A stretch of DNA of 9,277 nt from an uncultured Succinivibrionaceae bacterium (GCA_900539665.1 UQCV01000092.1:1-9277), one strand, 5' to 3'; numbered from the stretch's first letter, positions 1 through 6,866 are shown. Notes: generated from the sequence alone by a model not told the origin. Numbers and translations: made by a program.

Positions 1-84
1 TACTCATTAGAGTGCTTGAGCGAGAACTGAACCTATCTTATCGGTGGGAAGCCCCACCTCTATAGGTGGGGGAGGATGTCACAC
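1..84 (+). mobile_element. Right end of an IS200/IS605 (TnpB-type) element, partial
   Basis: An 8-bp perfect hairpin lies at 52-59 (CCCCACCT) and 64-71 (AGGTGGGG) with a 4-base loop. It is preceded by GTGGGAAG and followed by GAGGATGTCAC. This arrangement, GAAG then a C-rich stem, short loop and G-rich stem, is typical of the right end of IS200/IS605 elements, where the DNA also encodes the 3' scaffold of the TnpB omega-RNA. The polarity puts the tnpB gene to the left, outside the window, on the plus strand. One of the three plus frames stays open from position 3 to a TAG at 63-65 and reads RVLERELNLSYRWEAPPL. That could be a TnpB C-terminal tail overlapping the RNA, but 21 codons prove nothing. 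The exact element boundary, near 80-84, is a guess. The family assignment comes from recognising the pattern, not from a search. Confidence 0.6.
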
Positions 85-270
85 GATTATTCATTGTTGC
101 TTATTATAGATCGTCTCTAATTTAAATAATGCGACTTACTAAGAGTAACTTAAATATTTTCCCGAGGAGCCATAAGGAAATTACAAACAATGGCTGCTTT
201 TGGTCCTTATCCATTGGTTTAGGAATTGATAAATGTAGATAAAAGGAAGAATGAATGAAAGAATGAGAAA

Positions 271-294
271 AAGGCATGCCCGAGAGCATGCCTT
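271..294 (-). terminator. Rho-independent terminator of pykF
   Basis: A 9-bp perfect stem (271-279 with 286-294, core GGCATGC/GCATGCC) has a 6-base loop. Read on the minus strand it is followed by a run of five T (complement of 268-272). It lies about 65 bp past the pykF stop. Plus-strand sequence after the stem is also T-rich (TTCTTAGATTTT), so weak bidirectional action is possible. Confidence 0.85.
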
Positions 295-310
295 CTTAGA
301 TTTTAATTAG

Positions 311-329
311 TCTAAGCTACAAGCTTAGA
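311..329 (-). other. Small hairpin in the pykF 3' UTR
   Basis: TCTAAGCT (311-318) and AGCTTAGA (322-329) form a perfect 8-bp inverted repeat with a 3-base loop, between the pykF stop and its terminator. No T-run follows it on either strand, so it is not itself a terminator. The segment CTTAGA at 295-300 could compete for pairing with TCTAAG at 311-316. A 3'-end stabilising role is possible but unproven. Confidence 0.4.
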
Positions 330-359
330 TTATGACCACTTTTAATATTCAAACTCAAA

Positions 360-1775
360 TTAGAGAGTGTGAACAGAAGAAGTGTTGGTGGTGCCAGTTG
401 GAACGAGAGCACCAGAAACCATAACTACGGTATCACCCTTCTTAGCGAGGCCAGACTTGATAGCAAGTTCTTTACCAAGACGGAAGAAGTCATCGGTAGA
501 AGCGATCTTATCAACAACCATTGGAGTTACACCACGAACGATGCAGAGCTGACGAGCAGTCTTAACGTTGGTGGTAAGAGCAAGGATGTTAGCCTGTGGG
601 AAGTACTTACGTACTGCACGAGCAGACTTACCGAATTCGGTAGCAACGATGATGAGTGGAGCGTTGAGGTTTTCAGAGATTTCAACAGCACCCATGCAAA
701 CAGCTTCAGTAACGTGGAGAGAAGCCTTGCGATCGAGGTAACGAGAAGAAACTTCACGGTCAGTACGTTCGCAGATTGCAGCCATGGTCTTAACAGCTTC
801 ACGTGGGTACTTACCCTTAGCAGATTCACCAGAAAGCATTACAGCATCGGTACCATCGAGGATTGCGTTAGCAACGTCACCAGCTTCAGCGCGGGTTGGA
901 CGTGGGTTCTTCTGCATAGAGTCAAGCATCTGAGTTGCAGTAACAACAATCTTACCAACTTCGTTACAACGACGGATGATCTTCTTCTGAGCAAAGATAA
1001 CTTCCTGAGCAGGGATTTCAACACCGAGGTCACCACGAGCAACCATGATACCATCAGAAGCTTCGAGGATGTCTTCGAAGTTGTCAAGGCCTTCCTGGTT
1101 TTCGATCTTAGAGATGATCTTTACAGACTGGCCACCGTTTTGGTCAAGCCATGAACGAACGTCTTCAACGTCCTTCTTTTTACGTACGAAAGAAACAGCG
1201 ATGAAGTCAACATCTTGTTCGATACCGAATACGAGGTCACCACGATCCTTTTCAGAAAGAGCTGGAAGGTTAGTGATAACGCCAGGAAGGTTTACCCCCT
1301 TCTTGTTACCGAGCATTGCATTGTTAAGAACTTCGCAAGTAGCTTCAGTATTGTCAGCGTTCTTAGAAAGAACCTTAAGACCGATAAGACCGTCGTCGAT
1401 GAGGATGGTGTTACCTACAGCGATGTCTTCAACGAGACCCTTGTAGCTTACAGAGCAGTGTTCAGAAGTGGTGGTAAGAGCAGGGTAGTCAGTTGATACA
1501 ATGAACTTCTGACCCTTCTTGAGTTCAACTTCACCATCGTTAGGCACTTCACCAGTACGGATTTCAGGGCCCTTGGTATCGAGAACGATAGCATAGTACT
1601 TGCCAGTTTCCTGCATGATCTTCTTAATAGTTACAATACGAGCGCCCTGTTCTGCGTGGTCGCCGTGAGAGAAGTTCATACGCATTGCGTTCATGCCGGA
1701 GTTAAGGAGTTCTTCCATCACTTCACGTGGCTCGGACTTAGGCCCGATAGTACATACCATCTTAGTTTTTTTCAT
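360..1775 (-). CDS. pykF: Pyruvate kinase, FBP-activated type I (PykF)
   Basis: This enzyme converts phosphoenolpyruvate and ADP to pyruvate and ATP, the last step of glycolysis, in the cytoplasm as a homotetramer. The 471-residue product matches the usual family length. Visible landmarks are R32 and the potassium-site residues N34, S36, D66 and T67 (in NFSHGD and LDTKGPEIRT), the catalytic ISKIENQEG segment with K223 and E225, MVARGDLGVEIP with D249, and ATQMLDSM with T281. The A domain spans about 1-70 and 172-345, the lid-like B domain about 71-171. The C domain (346-471) keeps the TTNVKTARQ and SGALVPTGTTNT loops that bind fructose-1,6-bisphosphate in this subtype. The start was chosen at MKKTKMVCTIGPK because it matches the family N-terminus, has AAGGA seven bases upstream, and lies downstream of a good promoter. 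The frame stays open for 56 more codons upstream, but these precede that promoter. Codons such as CGT, GGT, GTT and AAC dominate, as expected for high expression. Confidence 0.97.
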   Translation of the reverse strand: MKKTKMVCTIGPKSEPREVMEELLNSGMNAMRMNFSHGDHAEQGARIVTIKKIMQETGKYYAIVLDTKGPEIRTGEVPNDGEVELKKGQKFIVSTDYPALTTTSEHCSVSYKGLVEDIAVGNTILIDDGLIGLKVLSKNADNTEATCEVLNNAMLGNKKGVNLPGVITNLPALSEKDRGDLVFGIEQDVDFIAVSFVRKKKDVEDVRSWLDQNGGQSVKIISKIENQEGLDNFEDILEASDGIMVARGDLGVEIPAQEVIFAQKKIIRRCNEVGKIVVTATQMLDSMQKNPRPTRAEAGDVANAILDGTDAVMLSGESAKGKYPREAVKTMAAICERTDREVSSRYLDRKASLHVTEAVCMGAVEISENLNAPLIIVATEFGKSARAVRKYFPQANILALTTNVKTARQLCIVRGVTPMVVDKIASTDDFFRLGKELAIKSGLAKKGDTVVMVSGALVPTGTTNTSSVHTL

Positions 1776-1813
1776 AAAAAGGTCCTTCAGTAAATCAATA
1801 TACGAATAATTGA

Positions 1814-1850
1814 CGATTTGACTTAAATCGCAAAACAGCGAATTTTTGCG
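1814..1850. promoter_or_regulatory. Two inverted repeats in the pykF leader, operator-like
   Basis: CGATTT (1814-1819) and AAATCG (1825-1830) form one dyad with a 5-base spacer. CGCAAAA (1829-1835) and TTTTGCG (1844-1850) form another with an 8-base spacer, and the two share two bases. The second straddles the start point expected from the promoter at 1852-1880. They could be repressor sites or a 5' UTR hairpin. No named regulator can be assigned from sequence alone. Confidence 0.35.
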
Positions 1851-1851
1851 C

Positions 1852-1880
1852 ATTTTACTAGTAAATCGGAAGAATATCAA
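1852..1880 (-). promoter_or_regulatory. Sigma-70 promoter of pykF
   Basis: On the minus strand TTGATA (complement of 1875-1880) is separated by exactly 17 bases from TAAAAT (complement of 1852-1857). Each hexamer matches the sigma-70 consensus at five of six positions. Transcription would start near 1845 and give a leader of about 70 nt. A 12-bp perfect palindrome, TTTACTAGTAAA (1854-1865), overlaps the -10 box and spacer, a position where a bound protein would block RNA polymerase. The surrounding DNA is strongly AT-rich, which can act as an UP-like element but also raises the chance of false matches. Confidence 0.65.
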
Positions 1881-2016
1881 AGTTTTATAAAAAATTTTAA
1901 ATAATTTTTTCTTAAAGCTGATTTTTGCACTGAATTGAGGCAAGTTTTTTTCAAAAAGTTACTTTTTTAGCTTTTAAACTATTAGCCTTCAGTGAGAACG
2001 CTACTTTTTTTAATAC

Positions 2017-2030
2017 TTAAGTCGACTTAA
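2017..2030. repeat. 14-bp perfect palindrome
   Basis: TTAAGTCGACTTAA is fully self-complementary. It lies between the terminator of the neighbouring operon and the pykF promoter, about 135 bp upstream of the pykF -35 box. It has no spacer, so it is better seen as a protein-binding site than as an RNA hairpin. No regulator is assigned. Confidence 0.35.
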
Positions 2031-2088
2031 ACAAGGCCAGCCTTAGGCTCTAATGGCGGTGATTAAAAAAAGCCCCACTCCAAAATAA

Positions 2089-2142
2089 AAAAGCATTCCT
2101 AAAGTTCGGTTCTAACGCCGTAAAACTTGTAAGAATGCTTTT
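2089..2142 (-). terminator. Strong terminator of the TerC/glycosyltransferase operon
   Basis: AAAAGCATTC (2089-2098) pairs perfectly with GAATGCTTTT (2133-2142). Inside, AAGTT (2102-2106) can pair with AACTT (2124-2128) and CGG (2107-2109) with CCG (2118-2120). On the minus strand the stem runs into TTTTTTATTTT, a near-ideal U-tract. It lies 90 bp past the stop codon of the glycosyltransferase gene. The stem's own A and T ends give some potential in the other direction. Confidence 0.85.
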
Positions 2143-2231
2143 GAGGTAAAACGAACCCAAACTTTAATCTTAACTTCAATCCGAGCCTTTCGGAGCTTAA
2201 GGCTTTTTAGCTTATTTAAAAACTTAGGCTT

Positions 2232-4493
2232 TTAATTAAGCTTAATTTCTTCAGCCTCAGTTTGAGCTTCTAACTTAGAGCCATCTTCTGCAGAAGTTGG
2301 TGTTTGCTTGCTAGCGTCTAAATTCTCATCGTTCGCCCTAGAAGCTTTGGCTTCTGTTTGAGCTTGGCTTTCCGATGCGTCTACTGTTGTCGCCTTGGAA
2401 GTTTCTTCCTTAGCCGCATCGGCGTCTTGCATAGGCACAACCGTACCATCTAAAAGTTTAATCTCGCCCCCTGGAACCTCTTCTAAACTTAAAGAAGATG
2501 AGGTTTGATTAGACTCGCTAACGCCTACATCAGTTGCTACATTGTTTATAGCTTCTGACTTAGTCGGTAATACTTCTACCTCTTGCTTTAGTTGGTCAGC
2601 ACTAGCTTTATTAGGAGCTACCGCCGATTCTTTGGTGTTAGAGGCAGTAGCCGAGCTTTCTGAAGATTCCTTAGTACTCGTTTCTTCATCCGGCTCTAGA
2701 GAGGCTTTTTCTGCCACTTCCTTGGTAGTTTGCTCGTTTAAGTATTGTTTTAACAAGCTTAAGTCCATTTTTTGCACTTCAGACTTTAAAGCAAATAAGC
2801 CTGGCACTAGCTCTCGATAGTTTGTAAATACATACTTAAAGAAGTCTCTTTCCGCGGCACTATAGGTTTTCGGATCACCATTTTGGTCTCTAAATTCTTT
2901 AACTAAGCGCGCTCTAATGATAATAAACTTAGGTTTAAAAAATTCTATCCCCCCTAAAACCTTGGTCTTAAGGTTACGACCATCGTTTACATTAGAGAAG
3001 AATAGATACGGGGAAACCGGTAATCTATCAGTCCAAATATAGTATTGTGGCATATCGCCTTCGACCCAAATACGCTCAGTAACTTCCGTGTTGGCTTTTA
3101 CTAATTCAACTTTAAAGTTAGTTGTATCATCCCAAGGACGACCTGAATGTGGGCCTAAATAAACCGCATAAACCCCAAGCATTAAAGCAATGCCGACTGA
3201 CAGGCATAAGAAAAATGTATGGTTGTGGCGATAAAAACCTAATATGCGACGCACTGCAAACAAAATAGTACAAAGCACAATAGCCACAGCAGTATCGGCC
3301 AAAATATGCACAAAAACCACCTCTAAGTTTTGTTGTCTGTGTTCCCACGGACCAAACAAAACACGTTCAGCCACAAGGTAAATAAGCAAAAAGAGAATGG
3401 TTAGGAAGCTAATATGAATATCCTGCTTTACATGCAAATAGCGATGCATTAAAAAAGCGAGTGGGATAAACATAAACGCCATAAATAATTGATCATAATG
3501 GTCGTAAACGTGGCCGGATACACTATTAGCCACAATGGTCATAAGAATCCCAGTTATGATATAAAGCAAGAACCAAAAACGGTCATTGTACTTAGCGTTA
3601 GGTGAGTTGATGAGGTTATTGTCCTTACTAAAGAGGAGCCACACAAACCCAATCAAAACAATGAAGCAACCTGTACGGAAAAAACCAACGGTGCCAACTA
3701 AGAGATTTAAACCTGGAGCGCCATAAGCACCATCGGCAAAGAAAATCCCGATGCTATAGTAGAATGCTTGGTAAAGGAGTTCATATCCACCTAAAATGTA
3801 GAAGTAACTACAAAAGCCCCCAAAAACTAACAACACCCCTAAAAGCGCACTAATAGTAAGTTTGCACCCATCCCATAAACGCCCGTTAGCACAGTAGAAC
3901 AAAAATAGCATCGTATCCCAAGCGAGCATATAAGCTGCATTGTTTACTCGAATACTCAGCGTAAAAGCTAATACTAAAGATGGAATAATTGATAGCGACC
4001 AGTTAAAGCGACGGCGATAAAATAAAAGTGCATATGGGTAGCTCGAGATCATCGCCAAATAAAGGGCGTAATCTTCAGTCATATTCCCATAGTAATAGCG
4101 TAAGCCTAATAATGAGATAACAGTGGTAATGGAACAAAAGCGGGATAACGGGGTAAATTTAAAGACTCGGAGCGCCAAATCGACACTTATCACCCCAAAA
4201 ACCAACAAAATTGTTTCAATAAAAGCAATACCGGCAAAGCCACCAAGACGGTAGCCAATCATATTGATAAAGAAAATCCCTGGGCCTTTAATATCTATCA
4301 TATCTTGATAGAGGACTTCACCCCCAGCCCACATTTTGCCGATTAGAGCAAATAAAGAAGCATCAAACCCCGGTGCTTCTCCATACCACAAAGGATTCAA
4401 TAATGAAAAAGCCACCGCAACGAGACACAGAGCAACTAAGATCACCTCATGCTCTTTTTCTCGCAGAAACTGACTTAAACGGGCAATATTCAT
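2232..4493 (-). CDS. GT-C-type integral membrane glycosyltransferase with a long charged C-terminal tail
   Basis: A 753-residue membrane protein that probably moves a sugar from a lipid-linked donor to an acceptor on the outer face of the inner membrane. The first loop reads GFDASLF (D44), then GGEVLYQD and DIKGPG (D64, D67, K69). This is the pattern seen in PMT/ArnT-like GT-C enzymes, where the acidic residues bind metal or act in catalysis. About 12 to 13 hydrophobic segments lie between residues 15 and 446. A soluble region (about 450-585) contains WVEGDMPQYYIWTDRLP, typical of the same family. Residues 586-753 are a low-complexity tail rich in Ser, Thr, Ala, Glu and Lys, probably disordered. 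The start has AGGAAA six bases upstream. The gene lies 80 bp after the yegH-like gene with no clear terminator between them, so co-transcription is likely. The fold class is fairly sure; donor and acceptor are unknown. Confidence 0.8.
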   Translation of the reverse strand: MNIARLSQFLREKEHEVILVALCLVAVAFSLLNPLWYGEAPGFDASLFALIGKMWAGGEVLYQDMIDIKGPGIFFINMIGYRLGGFAGIAFIETILLVFGVISVDLALRVFKFTPLSRFCSITTVISLLGLRYYYGNMTEDYALYLAMISSYPYALLFYRRRFNWSLSIIPSLVLAFTLSIRVNNAAYMLAWDTMLFLFYCANGRLWDGCKLTISALLGVLLVFGGFCSYFYILGGYELLYQAFYYSIGIFFADGAYGAPGLNLLVGTVGFFRTGCFIVLIGFVWLLFSKDNNLINSPNAKYNDRFWFLLYIITGILMTIVANSVSGHVYDHYDQLFMAFMFIPLAFLMHRYLHVKQDIHISFLTILFLLIYLVAERVLFGPWEHRQQNLEVVFVHILADTAVAIVLCTILFAVRRILGFYRHNHTFFLCLSVGIALMLGVYAVYLGPHSGRPWDDTTNFKVELVKANTEVTERIWVEGDMPQYYIWTDRLPVSPYLFFSNVNDGRNLKTKVLGGIEFFKPKFIIIRARLVKEFRDQNGDPKTYSAAERDFFKYVFTNYRELVPGLFALKSEVQKMDLSLLKQYLNEQTTKEVAEKASLEPDEETSTKESSESSATASNTKESAVAPNKASADQLKQEVEVLPTKSEAINNVATDVGVSESNQTSSSLSLEEVPGGEIKLLDGTVVPMQDADAAKEETSKATTVDASESQAQTEAKASRANDENLDASKQTPTSAEDGSKLEAQTEAEEIKLN

Positions 4494-4573
4494 AATCTAT
4501 TTCCTGTAAAAACTTACACTACACAAATAAGACAGAGGGCTTTTCAACCCCCTATATGTGAATGGCCTTAGTA

Positions 4574-6151
4574 TTACTTGTCATCCTTTTGGGATTTAAC
4601 CTCAGGAATCAAACGCGCTAAAGCTACAGAATGTCCGTCAACTTGTTCAATCTTGATGCGCCAACCTTGAACTTCGAGCGTCATGCCGTTTTGTGGCACG
4701 GTCTGCATGGTTTCAACGATGTAGCCAGCCAAAGTATGGTAGTGCACACTTTGCGGAGCGCTAAAGCCAGTTTGACGAGCTAATTCATTTAAAGCAATTT
4801 CACCAATAACTAAGAATGAACCATCTTCTTGTTCAACACAATCGCCCTTTTCTGAACGTTCTGGTAAATCACCAGCAATTTCTTCAAGCATATCGTGTAA
4901 GGTTACTAAGCCTTCATAGTTGGCAAATTCATCCACCACAAAGAGCACGTAGTTCTTAGCTGAACGACATTCTTCTATAGCTTTAAGTACGCTCACGGTT
5001 TCCGGAATGTACATAGGAGCACGAACGAGAGAACCTAAATCATCATCTTCACCAGCTAAATATTTCGCTAAAACCTCAGACTTTTTGATGTAACCAAGTG
5101 GAGCATCGCGATTACCATCTTTAATCGCTACTAAAATCGAATGTTTAGTCTTCGTTAATTGTGCTAACACTTCTTCTTTGGTTTCACCTACGTCAAGCAT
5201 TTCGACATCACGGCGAGCGGTCATAATAGCTCTTAAAGGCTGGCCATTTAACTGTAAAGCACGAGACACCAAATCCTTTTCTTCATCAGAGAAGGTATGT
5301 TCTTCTGATGGAGGCGCTACTATTGATTCTTTAATGCTTTGGAATTGCCCTTCATTTCTTGAGCCTAAGATACGTAACACTAAAGAAGCCGCTAATTCAC
5401 GACTATTGTTCTTAAGATTCTTATCTAGCTTAAGGCTATTTTTACGCGCGATTTGGTTAAAGATTTCAATTAAGATAGAGAAGCCGATCGCAGCATACAA
5501 ATAAGCTTTTGGTACATGGATATGTAAGCCTTCTGCTAACAAGCTAAAGCCAATCATCAACAAGAAGCTTAAACAAAGAATCACTAAAGTTGGGTGACTA
5601 GTTACAAAGATTGTTAATGGCTTACTTGAAACCACCATGATAAACATGGCGATTATTACTGCAAACATCATGATAAACACATGTTCACACATCCCAACTG
5701 CGGTAATAACGGAATCGAGAGAGAACACCGCATCGAGCACGACAATCTGCATAACCACCAACCAAAAGGCATGTGAAGTAGCCTTAGATTCAGTTGGGGA
5801 ATGATCCTTACCTTCTAGTTTTTCATGGAGTTCGGAAGTTGATTTATAGAGTAAGAAGACCCCGCCTAGCAACAAGATTAAATCTCGTAACGAGAAGCCA
5901 AAATCTCCAATGGTAAAAAGAGGTTCCTTAAGTGACACGATCCAAGAAATGAAGGTCAACATGACCAAACGAATTAAAAGTGCCAACCCGAGACCCATAT
6001 AACGGGCCTTATCCTGCACTTTAAGCGGGAGCTTACCCGCCAAAATCGCAATAAACACCAAATTGTCAATGCCGAGCACTATTTCAAGAACTACCAGCGT
6101 CAACAGACCAAGCCATGCGGAGGGATCATAAATCCAAAGCATGTCAAACAT
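4574..6151 (-). CDS. yegH: TerC-family membrane protein with CBS pair and CorC/HlyC domain (YegH/YoaE-type)
   Basis: The 525-residue product has the three-part layout of E. coli YegH and YoaE, which have similar lengths. A TerC membrane domain (about 10-240) has six to seven hydrophobic helices and the two acidic helix motifs LEIVLGIDN (E23, D29) and LDAVFSLDSVITA (D140, D146), the likely cation-binding residues. A CBS-domain pair (about 305-428) begins at IMTARRDVEMLD. A CorC/HlyC transporter-associated domain (about 440-516) includes YHTLAGYIVETMQ. TerC relatives such as Alx and the Bacillus Mee proteins export or deliver manganese, so inner-membrane divalent metal transport is the likely role, with the CBS/CorC part cytoplasmic and regulatory. 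The first ATG was chosen because AGAGGAAG lies eight bases upstream; the second Met (residue 4) has no such site. It is probably the first gene of an operon with the downstream GT-C glycosyltransferase. YegH and YoaE cannot be fully told apart here; the C-terminal part looks closer to YegH. Confidence 0.9.
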   Translation of the reverse strand: MFDMLWIYDPSAWLGLLTLVVLEIVLGIDNLVFIAILAGKLPLKVQDKARYMGLGLALLIRLVMLTFISWIVSLKEPLFTIGDFGFSLRDLILLLGGVFLLYKSTSELHEKLEGKDHSPTESKATSHAFWLVVMQIVVLDAVFSLDSVITAVGMCEHVFIMMFAVIIAMFIMVVSSKPLTIFVTSHPTLVILCLSFLLMIGFSLLAEGLHIHVPKAYLYAAIGFSILIEIFNQIARKNSLKLDKNLKNNSRELAASLVLRILGSRNEGQFQSIKESIVAPPSEEHTFSDEEKDLVSRALQLNGQPLRAIMTARRDVEMLDVGETKEEVLAQLTKTKHSILVAIKDGNRDAPLGYIKKSEVLAKYLAGEDDDLGSLVRAPMYIPETVSVLKAIEECRSAKNYVLFVVDEFANYEGLVTLHDMLEEIAGDLPERSEKGDCVEQEDGSFLVIGEIALNELARQTGFSAPQSVHYHTLAGYIVETMQTVPQNGMTLEVQGWRIKIEQVDGHSVALARLIPEVKSQKDDK

Positions 6152-6640
6152 AAGTTACACTTCCTCTTTTTCTATTCTAGCTTTTTCAACCAACCATTTA
6201 TCTCTAAGCTTTTGGTGTTTTTAACTAAAAAAGTTTCTTAAGAACCAAAGGCTCTATCCCTAAAAGATCCTTAAGCCTTAAAAAGTCTTAACCGCCAAAT
6301 TTTCTACCCAAACTTAAGAGTAAATTTTAAAATTTGGTCCCCACAACCACGAATAGAAGTTTATATTTTAGTTATAAGTCCTAGCACGTCATAAGCGTTT
6401 AGGGCAAGTTATGATAATTTAATGTTTGGGCTTAAAAGTTTGGTATATACCACAGCTAAAACGTCTATACATTTAAGCGCAAACAAGTTATCAACCGTAT
6501 TATATTATCATTTTTTAGTTATTTGTTTCATTGATTTTTACATGGAATAATTTGAACCTTATTAAAACCTACTTGTAGTCCTAAAGAGCGCTACTAGACG
6601 CACTTTGGCGGACTTCTAAATTCAGCGCTTTTTATTTTTT
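6152..6640. other. Non-coding leader region upstream of the yegH-like gene
   Basis: No gene is supported in this AT-rich stretch. It should hold the promoter of the minus-strand yegH-like operon, but no pair of hexamers stands out. TATAAT at 6499-6504 (minus) lacks a good -35 box, and TTGATA near 6489-6494 sits 19 bases from TATAGA. Symmetric elements seen are TGGTATATACCA (6441-6452, perfect palindrome), CCAAATTTT (6295-6303) with AAAATTTGG (6329-6337), AAATTTTAAAATTT (6322-6335, palindrome) and TTCTTAAGAA (6235-6244). Any of these could be regulator sites or leader structure. Confidence 0.4.
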
Positions 6641-6649
6641 TCTCAACTC

Positions 6650-6685
6650 AAAAAACAACCTCCTAGCCAGTAAAGGCTAAGAGGT
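6650..6685 (-). terminator. Rho-independent terminator of the amylase gene
   Basis: ACCTC (6658-6662) plus TAGCC (6664-6668) pair with GGCTA (6675-6679) plus GAGGT (6681-6685). The result is ten base pairs with one central C/A mismatch and a 6-base loop. On the minus strand the stem is followed by TTG and then six T (complement of 6650-6655). It lies about 180 bp past the amylase stop, so the transcript carries a long 3' UTR that includes the hexanucleotide repeat. Confidence 0.8.
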
Positions 6686-6753
6686 CGGATTATGCTTAAC
6701 TTTTAACTTTAATCAAAAGCTTTAAGCCTTCGTGCGTAAGTTTTAGTTTGAGC

Positions 6754-6812
6754 TAAGCATAAGCATAAGCATAAGCATAAGCATAAGCATAAGCATAAGC
6801 ATAAGCATAAGC
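6754..6812. repeat. Hexanucleotide tandem repeat, TAAGCA x 9.8
   Basis: The unit TAAGCA (TGCTTA on the minus strand) runs for 59 bp without a mismatch: nine full copies and five bases of a tenth. It lies between the amylase stop codon (6867) and its terminator (6658-6685), so it is transcribed as 3' UTR. Perfect identity suggests recent expansion by strand slippage. Being non-coding, changes in copy number would not affect a reading frame. Confidence 0.97.
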
Positions 6813-6848
6813 TTGTAGCTTTCATTATTTTTAACTTAAGCCACAAGC
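6811..6848 (-). other. Hairpin just after the amylase stop codon
   Basis: GCTTGTAGCTT (6811-6821) faces AAGCCACAAGC (6838-6848). In the minus-strand RNA all 11 positions pair, ten as Watson-Crick pairs and one as G-U, around a 16-base loop. It begins about 18 bases past the stop codon and abuts the hexanucleotide repeat. No U-run follows, so it is a 3' UTR structure rather than a terminator. Confidence 0.5.
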
Positions 6849-6866
6849 CCACATTGTTAGTTTCGC

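Noticed and set aside
369..1154. A 261-codon open frame on the plus strand opposite pykF
   Set aside because: It is antisense to a strongly codon-biased gene, has no recognisable domain, and no suitable ribosome binding site was noted. Shorter overlapping frames at 1045-1446 and 1215-1496 are rejected for the same reason.
1814..1826. Cra (FruR) binding site at pykF
   Set aside because: Only about seven of eleven core positions match the E. coli consensus, too weak to annotate as a site.
1776..1943. A 56-codon in-frame extension at the start of pyruvate kinase
   Set aside because: It is upstream of, or overlaps, a good promoter, has no match to the family N-terminus, and is AT-rich sequence that happens to lack stops. 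MKKTKMVC has the ribosome binding site and the conserved start.
2184..2209. Plus-strand terminator (AGCCTT / AAGGCT followed by TTTTT)
   Set aside because: The stem is only six pairs with a 9-base loop, and no plus-strand gene leads into it. On the minus strand it lacks a T-run.
6152..6440. yybP-ykoY manganese riboswitch in the leader of the TerC-family gene
   Set aside because: The conserved GGGGAGUAG-type core of that class was not found on the minus strand of the leader.
6754..6812. CRISPR-like array
   Set aside because: The units are six bases, contiguous and without spacers, so this is a simple tandem repeat.
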